A DNA stretch of 64,000 bases, taken from Microbacterium luteolum. GTDB taxonomy: Bacteria; Actinomycetota; Actinomycetes; Actinomycetales; Microbacteriaceae. Below are positions 16,038 to 25,185 of this stretch, one piece after another. Location of the stretch: assembly GCF_039533965.1 (NCBI RefSeq), contig NZ_BAAAUN010000002.1, forward strand, positions 124,001 to 188,000, in the 5' to 3' direction. A model generated the notes under the pieces. That model ran no database searches and was not told the origin of the DNA. It saw only the letters and a list, made by a program, of their open reading frames with translations. Both the position numbers and the translations under genes were made by a program. Within the stretch, counting starts at the first letter, position 1. Each line of letters starts with the position of its first letter.

Positions 16038-17612
16038 GTGATCACGTCTCTCGCCGCCGCACGTCAACGGGTCCTCGCCGTCCTCGGCTCGCTTTCGATG
16101 TATCGCCTCGTGCTCTTCGCACTCGCGGCGCTCGCCGCCATCGCGCTCGTGCTGTCGCTGCTCGGCGTGATCGTCTCGCCGACGCCGCTGGAGCTGGTGG
16201 CCTCGTTCCTGGTGCTCGCGGTCGTGATCTCCGTCGTCGATGCCGCCGCGCAGCGCATCCTCCGCCTGCCCTGGCGAATCGAGTCGTCGCTGGTCACGGC
16301 GCTGATCCTCCTCTTCGTGCTCCGGCCCGGCCTGGAGCCGGCGTCGCTGGTCGGGCTGGCGCTCGCCGGTGCGCTGGCCAGCCTGTCGAAGTACCTGATC
16401 GCGTGGCGCGGGCGACACATCCTCAACCCCGCCGCGTTCGGTGCGGCCGTCGTCTCGATCCTGGGAGCCTTCGGTGCGTTCGAGTGGCTCGGCACCTCGT
16501 CGTCCTGGTGGATCGGCACGCCGTCGATGGCGATCCCGGTCGCGGTGCTCGGCCTCGCCGTGCTCTGGCGCACCGAGAAGGTGCGGGTCGTGCTGGTCTT
16601 CCTCGTCGTCGCGGTCGCCGTGTCGATCGTGCGGCAGGCCGTGCAGGCGCAGCAGTTCGACATCGCCTTCGACTTCGTGACGGCGCTCCAGTTCGCGGTG
16701 CTGCAGTCCCCGTTCCTGTTCCTCGGAGCGTTCATGGTCTCGGAGCCGCTGACCCTTCCTCCGCGCCGTCGCCAGCAGTTCGTGGTGGCTGCGGTGGTCG
16801 GACTGCTCGCGGGATGGCCGCTCTCGGTCGCCGGGCTCTTCACCCTCGGCCAGGAGCGTGCGCTGCTGATCGGGAACCTGGTGGCCTTCGCCTTCGCGCT
16901 GCGCGGGTCCGTGCGGCTGGTGCTCGAGCGTCGCGAGTTCGTCACGCCGACGGCCCAGGAGCTGACGTTCCGCGCCAAGGGGAAGGTGAAGTTCCTCCCC
17001 GGCCAGTATCTCGAGCTCGATGTGCCGCATCACCGGCCGGACGCCCGCGGAACCCGACGGGAGTTCAGCATCGTGTCGGCGCCGGCGGACCTGCCGACGC
17101 TGCGCATCGCCTACAAGAACGGCGATCAGAAGCATCCGTCCAGCTACAAGCGCGCGCTCGCCGAGGCCGCGCCGGGCACGACGCTGGCCGTCACCGGCAC
17201 GTGGGGGGACTTCATCCTCCCTCGAGGCGACGCGCCGATCCTCATGGTGGCCGCCGGCATCGGCGTCACGCCGTTCGTCTCCCAGCTGCGCCAGCTGCAG
17301 GCGACGGGGCAGCATCGCGACGTCGTGCTGGTGTACGTGGCATCCGAGTCCGGCGAGCTCGCGTTCCGCGACGAGCTCGCGGCGACCGGCGTGCGCACCG
17401 TGGTCTTCACGCGGGACGAGCCCTCCGACCTGCCCGCGCATTGGACGTGGGGGCAGGGTGCCCGGCTCGACGCCGACACGCTCGAACGCGCGGTCGAGGA
17501 CATCGGGACGCGACACGCGTTCATCTCCGGCCCGCCCCGGCTGATCGCCGATCTCGCGCCCGCGCTGCAGAAGGCCCGGAACCTCACGACCGACGCGTTC
17601 GCCGGGTACTGA
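16038..17612 (+). CDS. RnfD/NqrB-like membrane protein fused to a ferredoxin-NADP reductase-type domain
   Basis: 524 residues. The first ~300 residues are 8-9 hydrophobic segments resembling NqrB/RnfD (AWRGRHILNPAAFGA, then GAFMVSEPLTLPPRR, the usual M-x-D/E-P-x-T-x-P block). The C-terminal ~220 residues are a reductase: FAD motif RREFSIVSAP, GDFILPRG, the NAD(P) loop MVAAGIGVTPFVSQL and the FISGPPRL end. Predicted to take electrons from cytosolic NAD(P)H through FAD and the membrane to the extracytosolic FMN lipoprotein encoded two genes upstream. Start GTG 16038 has GGGAAGAG upstream and gives a normal N-terminus. The operon ends at the 17674 hairpin. Confidence 0.88.
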   Translation: MITSLAAARQRVLAVLGSLSMYRLVLFALAALAAIALVLSLLGVIVSPTPLELVASFLVLAVVISVVDAAAQRILRLPWRIESSLVTALILLFVLRPGLEPASLVGLALAGALASLSKYLIAWRGRHILNPAAFGAAVVSILGAFGAFEWLGTSSSWWIGTPSMAIPVAVLGLAVLWRTEKVRVVLVFLVVAVAVSIVRQAVQAQQFDIAFDFVTALQFAVLQSPFLFLGAFMVSEPLTLPPRRRQQFVVAAVVGLLAGWPLSVAGLFTLGQERALLIGNLVAFAFALRGSVRLVLERREFVTPTAQELTFRAKGKVKFLPGQYLELDVPHHRPDARGTRREFSIVSAPADLPTLRIAYKNGDQKHPSSYKRALAEAAPGTTLAVTGTWGDFILPRGDAPILMVAAGIGVTPFVSQLRQLQATGQHRDVVLVYVASESGELAFRDELAATGVRTVVFTRDEPSDLPAHWTWGQGARLDADTLERAVEDIGTRHAFISGPPRLIADLAPALQKARNLTTDAFAGY

Positions 17613-17660
17613 GCGCGTTGATCCGGATGCCTCGTCGAGGCGCCTGGGCTGGTCCAGATG

Positions 17661-17726
17661 TCGGGAGATCGGACGGATGCCGGGGCGAATCACGCGTTTC
17701 GCCCCGGCATCCGTGAAAACTCCCGA
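17661..17726. terminator. nested inverted repeat, bidirectional terminator
   Basis: Inner perfect hairpin 17674-17713 with 15-bp arms CGGATGCCGGGGCGA / TCGCCCCGGCATCCG. It is enclosed by outer arms TCGGGAG (17661-17667) and CTCCCGA (17720-17726). Lies between the convergent reductase and histidine kinase genes. Confidence 0.8.
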
Positions 17727-17754
17727 CAGGTGTGCCGGCCTCCCGGGCGACGAA

Positions 17755-19260
17755 TCAGTCCTCGGACTCGGTGGCCGCTGCCGGGGTGATCGGGAGGCGC
17801 ACCGTGAAGGTCGTGTCGCCGGGTTCGCTGGCCGCAGTGATGGTGCCGCCATGGCCGTCGACGATCGCCTTCACGATCGCGAGGCCGAGACCGGTGCCGC
17901 CCGTCTGCCGTGCCCGGGACGTGTCGCCACGAGCGAAGCGGGCGAACAGCTCATCCCGGAGGGCGGGATCGATGCCGGGTCCGTCGTCGTGGACGCGCAG
18001 GACGGCATCCTGACCCTCCTGGCCGACGCTGAGCGTGATCGTGGTGCCGGCCGGCGTGTGCGTCCGCGCATTCGCCAGCAGATTCGCCACGACCTGGTGC
18101 ATCCGCCCGGCGTCGCCGACGATCGTGACGGGCTCGTCGGGCACGTCGATGACCCAGTGGTGGTCGACGGCGGTCGGGCGTGCATCCGAGAGCCCTTCGA
18201 GAGCGAGCTGCGTCAGATCCACCGTGCCGTAGACGAGTTCGCGTCCCTCGTCGAGTCGGGCGAGCAGCAGCAGGTCCTCGACCAGCCGCGTCATCCTCAG
18301 CGACTGCGCCTGGATGCGCTCCAACGACGACGTCGTGCTCTCGACGGCGTCGAGCGAACCGGCTCCGCCGCCCTGGCGCAAGGCGCGCAGGGACAGTTCC
18401 GAGTAACCGCGGATCGAGGCGAGAGGTGTGCGCAGCTCGTGGCTGGCGTCGGCGACGAAGCGCCGCATCTGCTCCTCGTTCTTCTGCCGCGCGGCGAGCG
18501 ACGTGTTCACGTGGTCGAGGAGCTTGTTGAGGGCGGCGCCGACGAGACCCGTCTCGGTGCGCGGATCGGCCTCGGATGCCGGGACGCGCTCGGTGATGAT
18601 GACCTCGCCGCGGTCCAGCTGCTGGTTCGCCACCCGGGTCGCCGTGGATGCGACAGCGCGGAGCGGGCGCAGACTGACCCGGATCGTGATCGCGGTGGTC
18701 AGGGCCAGCAGGATGAGGCCGCCGAGAGTGGCCAGGGCGATCACGGTGAGCAGCGTCGCGAGCTGATTCTGGATGTCGTCCCGGGGGAGCCCGGCCACGA
18801 CGGCGACATTGTCGGCCGTCGACGTGATGGCCACCCGATAAGAGCCGATGCCGTCGATCGTGACGTTCGCGACGTGATTGCCGTCGAGTGCCTTGGCGAC
18901 CTGCGACAGCTGCGCGTCCGTGAGGCTCTCCGTGTCGCCGCTGAGATCCCCCTCGACACTCGAGAAGATGACGCCGCTCGTGCCGGTGACCTGGTTCGAG
19001 ACGGCGAAGAGGAGCCCTGGCGGCACCTGGGAGACAGGTCTCTCGAGGACGTTCTCGACGGTGGCGAGATTCGGCGGGAACTGCGCGACGAGCGACGCGA
19101 GCGCCCGGGCATTGCCGTACAGCTTCTGGTCGAGCTGATCCTCCAGCGTTCTTCCCAGGGTCGCGCTGGTGATGATGGCGACGATGACGAGGATCAGCGA
19201 CACGAACCCGATCACGGCGGTCATCAGCCGTGTCTGGAGGCTCATCGGACGCGGCGTCAT
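17755..19260 (-). CDS. sensor histidine kinase (two-component system)
   Basis: 501 residues. A transmembrane helix near the N-terminus (AVIGFVSLILVIVAIITSA), a ~130-residue extracytoplasmic sensor, a second helix, HAMP, HisKA with the phospho-acceptor in FVADASHELRTPLASIRGYSEL and HATPase_c (ANLLANARTHT, DDGPGI, GGTGLGLAIV). Layout matches actinobacterial TrcS/TcrS-like kinases. The stimulus is unknown. Start ATG 19260; an in-frame GTG at 19275 overlapping the regulator stop as GTGA is equally possible and would add five residues. Second gene of the operon, after its response regulator. Confidence 0.92.
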   Translation of the reverse strand: MTPRPMSLQTRLMTAVIGFVSLILVIVAIITSATLGRTLEDQLDQKLYGNARALASLVAQFPPNLATVENVLERPVSQVPPGLLFAVSNQVTGTSGVIFSSVEGDLSGDTESLTDAQLSQVAKALDGNHVANVTIDGIGSYRVAITSTADNVAVVAGLPRDDIQNQLATLLTVIALATLGGLILLALTTAITIRVSLRPLRAVASTATRVANQQLDRGEVIITERVPASEADPRTETGLVGAALNKLLDHVNTSLAARQKNEEQMRRFVADASHELRTPLASIRGYSELSLRALRQGGGAGSLDAVESTTSSLERIQAQSLRMTRLVEDLLLLARLDEGRELVYGTVDLTQLALEGLSDARPTAVDHHWVIDVPDEPVTIVGDAGRMHQVVANLLANARTHTPAGTTITLSVGQEGQDAVLRVHDDGPGIDPALRDELFARFARGDTSRARQTGGTGLGLAIVKAIVDGHGGTITAASEPGDTTFTVRLPITPAAATESED

Positions 19261-19271
19261 CGTCGCACCGC

Positions 19272-20000
19272 TCACTGCGGGGCCTTGATCATGTAGCCCA
19301 CGCCGCGGACGGTGTGCAACAGGGGCGTGCGCCCGGCGTCGATCTTCTTGCGCAGGTACGAGATGTACAGCTCGACGACGGACGACTTGCCCCCGAAGTC
19401 GTAGCTCCACACGCGATCGAGGATCTGCGCCTTCGACAGCACGCGCCGCTCGTTGCGCATGAGGTAGCGGAGCAGCTCGAACTCGGTGGCCGTCAGGTCG
19501 ATCTCGACGCCGTCGCGGGCCACCTCGTGGCTGTCCTCGTTGAGCGTGAGGTCGGCGACGCGCAGGATCGACTGTCCGTCGTCCGCGGTCGCGTGACCGG
19601 TGCGGCGGATGATCGCCCGCAGGCGCGCGATGACCTCCTCCAGGCTGAACGGCTTGGTGACGTAGTCGTCGCCACCCGCGGTCAGGCCGGCGACCCGGTC
19701 GCCCACGGCATCCTTGGCGGTGAGGAAGAGCACCGGCACCAGGCTTCCGGACTCACGGAGGCGTCGGAGCACGGCCATCCCGTCGAGGTCGGGCATCATG
19801 ATGTCGAGAACGAGGGCATCGGGTTCGAACTCGCGCGCGACCTGGAGGGCCTCCATGCCGGACGACGCGGTGCGCACCTCCCACCCCTCCATGCGCAGTG
19901 CCATCGCGAGCAGGTCGGTGAGCATCTGCTCGTCGTCGACGGCGAGGATGCGGAGAGGGGAGCCGTCCGGACGGCGGAGGTCGGGCAGGTCGCTGGTCAT
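19272..20000 (-). CDS. OmpR-family response regulator
   Basis: 242 residues. Receiver domain with VDDEQ acidic pair and phospho-acceptor Asp66 in LVLDIMMPDLDG, Lys in VTKPFSLEE, then an OmpR-type winged helix (TATEFELLRYLMRNERRVLSKAQILDRVW, SVVELYISYLRKKID). Similar to TrcR/TcrA regulators. Starts at ATG 20000 with a CAGAAT box 6 bases before it. Three CTATG repeats at 11-12-base spacing lie immediately upstream (20016-20049), the form of an OmpR-type binding site, so autoregulation is likely. The neighbours suggest control of either the flavin module or the 20-34 kb locus; this is not shown by sequence. Confidence 0.93.
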   Translation of the reverse strand: MTSDLPDLRRPDGSPLRILAVDDEQMLTDLLAMALRMEGWEVRTASSGMEALQVAREFEPDALVLDIMMPDLDGMAVLRRLRESGSLVPVLFLTAKDAVGDRVAGLTAGGDDYVTKPFSLEEVIARLRAIIRRTGHATADDGQSILRVADLTLNEDSHEVARDGVEIDLTATEFELLRYLMRNERRVLSKAQILDRVWSYDFGGKSSVVELYISYLRKKIDAGRTPLLHTVRGVGYMIKAPQ

Positions 20001-20015
20001 GATCCCATTCTGCGG

Positions 20016-20049
20016 AATCTCCTATGAGATTTCTATGGAGTCCGCTATG
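20016..20049 (-). promoter_or_regulatory. OmpR-type direct repeats, putative autoregulatory site
   Basis: Plus-strand reading: AATCTCCTATG (20016-20026) and AGATTTCTATG (20027-20037), an 11-bp direct repeat, with a third CTATG at 20045-20049. They sit just upstream of the response-regulator -10 box at 20007-20012, in the -35 region, as for activator-type OmpR/PhoB sites. Confidence 0.5.
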
Positions 20050-20079
20050 CGTTCCCTGAGAGGAGCCCGGCGGGCATGC

Positions 20080-21045
20080 TCATGCCAGACGGTCGTCGGG
20101 GAGCGCGAGGAAGTCGATGCCGTCCTGCAGCGCGAGAGCATCCGACTTCGCCCCGCTCGGTCCATCGAGGTGGCCGTTGGCCCTGACGCTCAGGCGCTTC
20201 GGCCCGGTGAGCGCGTGATAGACCGCGAACTGGCCTCGCGGGTCGACCGCGGGGTCGAGCACCGCCGCGCTGACGTGCACGGGGATCCGGAGTCGCCGTG
20301 CCGCGATCGCCGCGTCGTAGTAGTCGAGGACAGCCCGCGCCTCGGGGTGCTGCGGCAGGTGCTGACGCACCGCCTCGCCGCTGCCCGTGCACCGCCGCGT
20401 GAGACGGACGGCGTGGTTGCCGAAGCTCGGCACGTCGAGCACCGCTCGGCGGAAACGCCGATCCCAGGGGAGGGCCATCGCGCCGATCCCGCCGCCGAAG
20501 CTGCCGCCGCTGAAGTCGAGGGCTGCACCCGCCGCGGGAACCATGTCGAGCAGCACGGTCGCCGCGCGCCAGATGTCGGCCGCGGCGAACCGATGCGAGT
20601 AGGTGTCTCGCTGCGCGATGCCCGCCAGCACGTGCGCGGACGGGTCAGCGGGAAAGCGGCTCGGGGTTCCGGCGTGCGTACCGGGAGCGCAGGGGAGGAT
20701 CGCGGCCGTGTCCGCGGGCACGCGGTCGGCATCCGGGGCAGTGCGCCCTCCGTAGCCGTGTCCGACCACGAGACCGCGCCGGATCCGCTCCTCGCTGCGC
20801 GGCACCATCACGTATGCGGCGGCCTGCTCGTCGGCCGACGATCGGAAGCGGATCTCCAGGACCCGGTGCGTCTCGGTGGGCTCGCCCTCGTCGACGACCT
20901 CCCAGCAGACCGCGCCCGATCCGAAGTCGTCGAACGTCGCCCGCCAGAACTCATCGAAGTCCGGCGGATCGACGGGGGGAGCGAGGGGCGTCAGGAGCGC
21001 GCTCAGGGCGTACTCCGTCAGCTCCTCGGGGTGGTCGTGGTTCAC
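20080..21045 (-). CDS. acetyl xylan esterase / cephalosporin-C deacetylase family esterase
   Basis: 321 residues, AXE1-type alpha/beta hydrolase. Nucleophile elbow FSGGSFGGGIGAMA (G-G-S-F-G-G), a PGTHAGTPSRF loop before it and the terminal His in VRANGHLDGP. It removes acetyl groups from acetylated sugars; no signal peptide, so it acts in the cytoplasm on imported saccharides. Start GTG 21045 has GGAAAGGACC upstream; an ATG further 5' has none. Divergent from the large Tat-exported protein, which fits joint use of an acetylated polysaccharide. Confidence 0.85.
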   Translation of the reverse strand: MNHDHPEELTEYALSALLTPLAPPVDPPDFDEFWRATFDDFGSGAVCWEVVDEGEPTETHRVLEIRFRSSADEQAAAYVMVPRSEERIRRGLVVGHGYGGRTAPDADRVPADTAAILPCAPGTHAGTPSRFPADPSAHVLAGIAQRDTYSHRFAAADIWRAATVLLDMVPAAGAALDFSGGSFGGGIGAMALPWDRRFRRAVLDVPSFGNHAVRLTRRCTGSGEAVRQHLPQHPEARAVLDYYDAAIAARRLRIPVHVSAAVLDPAVDPRGQFAVYHALTGPKRLSVRANGHLDGPSGAKSDALALQDGIDFLALPDDRLA

Positions 21046-21132
21046 CGCGGGTGGTCCTTTCCGGGGGTGTGCGCTGTCGACGTTACCGCCGTCGCGCGCA
21101 CCCGGCCGCTGCAACGGCAGGCCGGGTCGTCA

Positions 21133-21161
21133 TTGACATGATCGCATAGGGATTGCAGTAT
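21133..21161 (+). promoter_or_regulatory. promoter of the large Tat-exported protein
   Basis: TTGACA (21133-21138), 17-base spacer, CAGTAT (21156-21161). Transcription would start about 7 bases later, at the ATG 21169. This makes the mRNA leaderless and excludes the ATG at 21160, which overlaps the -10 box. Confidence 0.5.
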
Positions 21162-21168
21162 GTGCATC

Positions 21169-24100
21169 ATGGATTCAATATCTAATGCAGGAGCCGATGA
21201 CGATTCCCTGCTGTGGAGCCGGCGAACCGTGCTGCGGATGCTCGTGATCGCCGGTGTCCTCCCGCCGGTGATCGGCGCGCATCCCGGAATCGCATCGGCG
21301 GCGGCCACGGAGATCACGACGGTCGGCGGCGCGTATCCTGACGCGCTGCGCCGACTGGACAAGCCGAACCTCGCGTTCGCCCAGGTCGCGCAGCTGGAGG
21401 GTGCGAACCACCGGATGACGTTCTTCCAGGCCACCTGGGACGGCGGAGCGACGATCGTCCGCGACCTCGAGGTGAGATACGACGGCGGGTGGCTGCCTCT
21501 CACCGATCCCGAGCATCGCTTCGACGAGCAGTGGGTCGTGTTCGAGGGAACTCTGCCGTCCGGGAGCGCGCCGGAGCTCTACGGTCCGCTGGCTCCGAGC
21601 TGGCTCGGGTTCACCTCGTTCCAGGTGCTCGGCCCCCAGGCGATCGAGCTGTCCACGAGCACCGACGATGTCGACCTCGTCGTGCGCTGGCGGCTCGAGG
21701 GCGAGTATCCGGAGGCTCATCACGTGCTGACGGCCAAGACCGCCGGCGACTACATCGTCGGATATCAGAGCCAGGACGCGAAGTCCCTCGACGATCTCGC
21801 CGAGGTGCTGTGCGGCTCCTACCAGCACGCGCTCTCGGTGCTGGACGGATCGGCCCCGCTCGGGGCATGGGAGCTCTTCGCCCCGATGGCCCTGACGCAG
21901 TACGCCGTCGGCGACGTCGCGGTCACCTCGGGGGTGTATCTGCCCGCCGAGGTTGCCGAGTTCGTGCACGAGCGCCAGCTCATGTCGGATCGGCAGCCGT
22001 ACGGGATGAGCCTGCGCAGCGACAGCCTCGACATCGTGCCCTGCATGTACTCGCCGCAGCCCGGGCTCCGCACGGTCATGGCGGTCGGGGAGCAGCGCGG
22101 CTTCGCCTTCGGGATCGCCGCCCGCGCCGACACGCTCTACGCCACGTACACGCACCTGTGCCGGAGTGAATACGGCCTCGCCGCCTACCGGCAGAACGTC
22201 TACGACCGTTCGCTGACGGATGCCGTGCACGCGATGGCGGCGCTGATCGCCGTGGAGCCGGACGGCGACGACTCGGTCGACTACATCCCGTCGTTCTCCG
22301 GCTGGTGGAACCGGGCCAAGGGGTTCGTCGACGTGGAGAACGAGGATGCCGTGCGCGCGGCCGCCAGCGGCGTCGTGCTCGCCGCCCACTACCTGACCGG
22401 AACGGCGGACAGCACGCTCTACGACCGCCGCGCGCGCCCGCTCATCGAGTACCAGCTCTCGCGGAAGGGCATCGGGCACTCGCCGGTCATCGGCAGCCCG
22501 GTCTACAACGACAAGACGCAGTACCGGATCGGCAGGATCCCCACGGATGCCGTGAACCTCACGTCTCTGTATCAGCTCACGCACGGCCGCAACGCGGGGA
22601 TCCAGCGCCTCGCACTGCAGGCCGCCAAGGCCGGTGTCGTCGGTCAGAGTCGTGCGCCCTTCTCGAATGCGCTGGCGACGTACCGGGCGACGGGTGATCC
22701 CGCCTATCTGGCGGAGGCGACCCTGATCGCCCGACGCTACGTGCAGGAGCAGATCCTCACGCCGTATCGCGGCAACGGCCAGCCGCCCGGCGGGTTCGCC
22801 TACAGCTTCTCCCGATACTGGGTCGATCTTCTCGAGATGTTCGAGGCGACAGGGGAGGCCGAGTTCCTCGACGGCGCCTATCGGGAGGTGCAGCGATTCA
22901 TCACGCAGACGGCGGTCCGTCCGGTGCCCGATCAGACGGTCACCGTCCCCGAGGGGCACGTCATCACCCAGCAGTACGACTGGGAGACGCGCAGCTCGCT
23001 GCCGTCGTATCCCACCACCGACGTCGCCACGGAGACCGTGCCGGCCTGGTACGTCTCGCCCTCCGGTCTCACGTTCGAGGCGCTCTCCTCGTTCAAGCTC
23101 GGGGTCAGCGCGCTGACGGACCCCGGCGGCGGCTACGTGTTCAATCCCTGCTGGGCCGGCGCACTCCTGCGGTTGGCGCATCACACCGGCGACGCGCTGC
23201 TGGCCGACGTGGCGCACAACATGGTGATCGGCCGATTCACCACGTATCCCGGCTACTACGGCCGCCAGTTCCAGGTGGCGCACATGAAGCCGGACTTCGC
23301 CACGAGCGGTCCGGTGGGGATCACCGGGTACTACTTCCATCACGCGCCCGCCCAGCTCGGCCTCGCGATGGACTACCTGATCAGCGAGAGCTTCTATCGG
23401 AGCGGGGGCAGCATCGACTTCCCGCACGTGTTCGAGGCGGACTTCGCCTACTTCAAGTTCTTCGCCTACGGTCACGCCCCCGGCACGTTCTTCGGCGAGG
23501 CCGGCGTCTGGCCGTACTTCCCCGCGGGGCTGATCTCGCTCGACAACCCGCTGATCAACTGGATCGCCGGGGTCGGCAACGACTCGCTCTACATCAGTCT
23601 CACCAACTCGGCGGGGACCGAGCAGCAGGTCGTCGTCGATCTCGTCACCGATCTGACCGGTGCACATCGCGCCGCGGCGCTCCCGGTCGAGGTCGTCGCC
23701 GCGGACGGGAGCCGTTCGAACCGCGCGGCCCGTCGAGGGCAGATCGCCGTCACCGTGCCCGCTCGCGGACTCGTCGCCCTCGTGGTGCGGACCCTCGCCG
23801 TGCAGAGACCCGCACTGCCGTCCGACGACATCGTCGATCATGGCTCCGACAGCTTCCACGAGGTCGACGCGGATCCCGCCACCGAGTACGGCGTCGCGAG
23901 AGGTGTGCTGCTGGTGCGTCCGGGCGGGGCAGGATACGACGCCTACGTGCAGATCGACACCGAGCAGACGGCGACCCTGTCCTACCGGATCGGCGGCGAG
24001 CCGGCGCAGCAGGCTCCGGCGAAGGAATTCCCCTACGAGTGGACCATCGGCGTCGACGACATCGAGGACACCTTCCGCTACACGATCACCGCCGGCGGTG

Positions 24101-25179
24101 CCACGACGGAGGAGGTCACGCTCCGGCTCCCGGCGCGCATCACCGGGGCCAACCCGGGGGTGGCGGGAGACGTGATCGCCCAGGCGACCGGGACCGCCGG
24201 CGACCGGGTGCCGCTCACGATCGAGGTGCGGAACGCGACCGACGACCCGATCACCGGCGATGTCGCCGTGACGCTGCCGAGCGGCTGGCAGCTCGACGGC
24301 GCCGTACCCGCGATCACGGTCCCGGCGCAGAGCGCGGCGCGGATCGAGTCGGCATCCGTCATCGCCGCGGCCGCCCCCCTCGGCGAGGTGAAGGTCGCGG
24401 CGACGCTGTCGATCGCCGGCGAGGATCCCGTGACGCTCCGTCCGGCGACGATAGAGGTCATCGACCGCCGGCGCCTGGTGTCGCTGTCGACCGACACCGA
24501 GATCATCAGCGGCCCGGGCGCGGTCGTCCAACTGACCGCCCTCGTCATCAACACCGGGGTGACTCCGATGCAGGGCACGCTCTCGCTGTACGGGACCTCG
24601 GGGTGGAGCATCGGGCAGCGGGATGCGGTCGTCACGGTGCCGCCGCGGTCCGACCTGACGCACACCTGGAGCGTCACGGCCGGATCGGGCATCGCTCCGG
24701 GATCGTCCACCCGCTTCGAGGCGAGGCTCGATCAGAACCTGCGCCGCGGCGTGCTGGTGCGCGTGGCCGATGAAGGTGTGATCGCGCACACCCAGTCGCC
24801 CTGGCCCGGCTACCTGGAGACCGGCACGTGGTACCCGAGCGGTCTCTCCGGGTGGAACGGCACCAGGACGCGGTACAGCGACACCGACTCGGTGGGCAGC
24901 ACGGTCACCTGGAACGTGGCCCTTCCGCAGGCGGGGCTCTATCGCGTCTCGGTCTGGTACCCCACGAATCCGACGACCACGACGTCGGCGGCCTACGTGG
25001 TCGAGCATCAGGGCGGCAGCTCGGAGGTCATCGTGGATCAGACCCAGGGCGCCGCGGCCTGGCGCTCCCTGGGCACGTTCCGGTACGACGCGGGCGCGAC
25101 GGGAGTGGTGCGGCTCGAAGTCCGGAACACCAGCATCCATCGGGTCAGTGCCGCGCAGTTCGTCCGCGTCGGGGACTGA
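21169..25179 (+). CDS. large Tat-exported multidomain protein, putative polysaccharide-active enzyme
   Basis: 1336 residues. A Tat signal (SRRTVLRML, then a hydrophobic stretch ending in ASAAA) directs folded export. Residues ~45-900 form a region rich in Trp/Tyr/His with repeated helical patterns (SGWWNRAKGF, PPGGFAYSFSRYW, YVFNPCWAGALLRLAHHTGDALLADVA, GITGYYFHHAPAQ), suggesting an alpha-helical toroid as in many polysaccharide lyases and glycosidases; I do not recognise the family or catalytic residues. Residues ~905-1210 contain Ig-like/NEW3-type modules (LPSGWQL, SGWSIGQ). The last ~115 resemble golvesin-type C-terminal domains (SGLSGWNGTRTRYSD...YRVSVWYPTNP...VRNTS). Position beside an esterase and sugar-acid catabolic genes supports a secreted depolymerase role. 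Start chosen from the promoter. Confidence 0.75.
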   Translation: MDSISNAGADDDSLLWSRRTVLRMLVIAGVLPPVIGAHPGIASAAATEITTVGGAYPDALRRLDKPNLAFAQVAQLEGANHRMTFFQATWDGGATIVRDLEVRYDGGWLPLTDPEHRFDEQWVVFEGTLPSGSAPELYGPLAPSWLGFTSFQVLGPQAIELSTSTDDVDLVVRWRLEGEYPEAHHVLTAKTAGDYIVGYQSQDAKSLDDLAEVLCGSYQHALSVLDGSAPLGAWELFAPMALTQYAVGDVAVTSGVYLPAEVAEFVHERQLMSDRQPYGMSLRSDSLDIVPCMYSPQPGLRTVMAVGEQRGFAFGIAARADTLYATYTHLCRSEYGLAAYRQNVYDRSLTDAVHAMAALIAVEPDGDDSVDYIPSFSGWWNRAKGFVDVENEDAVRAAASGVVLAAHYLTGTADSTLYDRRARPLIEYQLSRKGIGHSPVIGSPVYNDKTQYRIGRIPTDAVNLTSLYQLTHGRNAGIQRLALQAAKAGVVGQSRAPFSNALATYRATGDPAYLAEATLIARRYVQEQILTPYRGNGQPPGGFAYSFSRYWVDLLEMFEATGEAEFLDGAYREVQRFITQTAVRPVPDQTVTVPEGHVITQQYDWETRSSLPSYPTTDVATETVPAWYVSPSGLTFEALSSFKLGVSALTDPGGGYVFNPCWAGALLRLAHHTGDALLADVAHNMVIGRFTTYPGYYGRQFQVAHMKPDFATSGPVGITGYYFHHAPAQLGLAMDYLISESFYRSGGSIDFPHVFEADFAYFKFFAYGHAPGTFFGEAGVWPYFPAGLISLDNPLINWIAGVGNDSLYISLTNSAGTEQQVVVDLVTDLTGAHRAAALPVEVVAADGSRSNRAARRGQIAVTVPARGLVALVVRTLAVQRPALPSDDIVDHGSDSFHEVDADPATEYGVARGVLLVRPGGAGYDAYVQIDTEQTATLSYRIGGEPAQQAPAKEFPYEWTIGVDDIEDTFRYTITAGGATTEEVTLRLPARITGANPGVAGDVIAQATGTAGDRVPLTIEVRNATDDPITGDVAVTLPSGWQLDGAVPAITVPAQSAARIESASVIAAAAPLGEVKVAATLSIAGEDPVTLRPATIEVIDRRRLVSLSTDTEIISGPGAVVQLTALVINTGVTPMQGTLSLYGTSGWSIGQRDAVVTVPPRSDLTHTWSVTAGSGIAPGSSTRFEARLDQNLRRGVLVRVADEGVIAHTQSPWPGYLETGTWYPSGLSGWNGTRTRYSDTDSVGSTVTWNVALPQAGLYRVSVWYPTNPTTTTSAAYVVEHQGGSSEVIVDQTQGAAAWRSLGTFRYDAGATGVVRLEVRNTSIHRVSAAQFVRVGD

Positions 25180-25185
25180 CGAGGA

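Noticed and set aside
21046..21168. A third copy of the TTATGCATWTTGTG operator near the esterase and Tat-protein promoters
   Set aside because: Only weak resemblance (TATGTGCATCAT); not good enough to include those genes in the IclR regulon.
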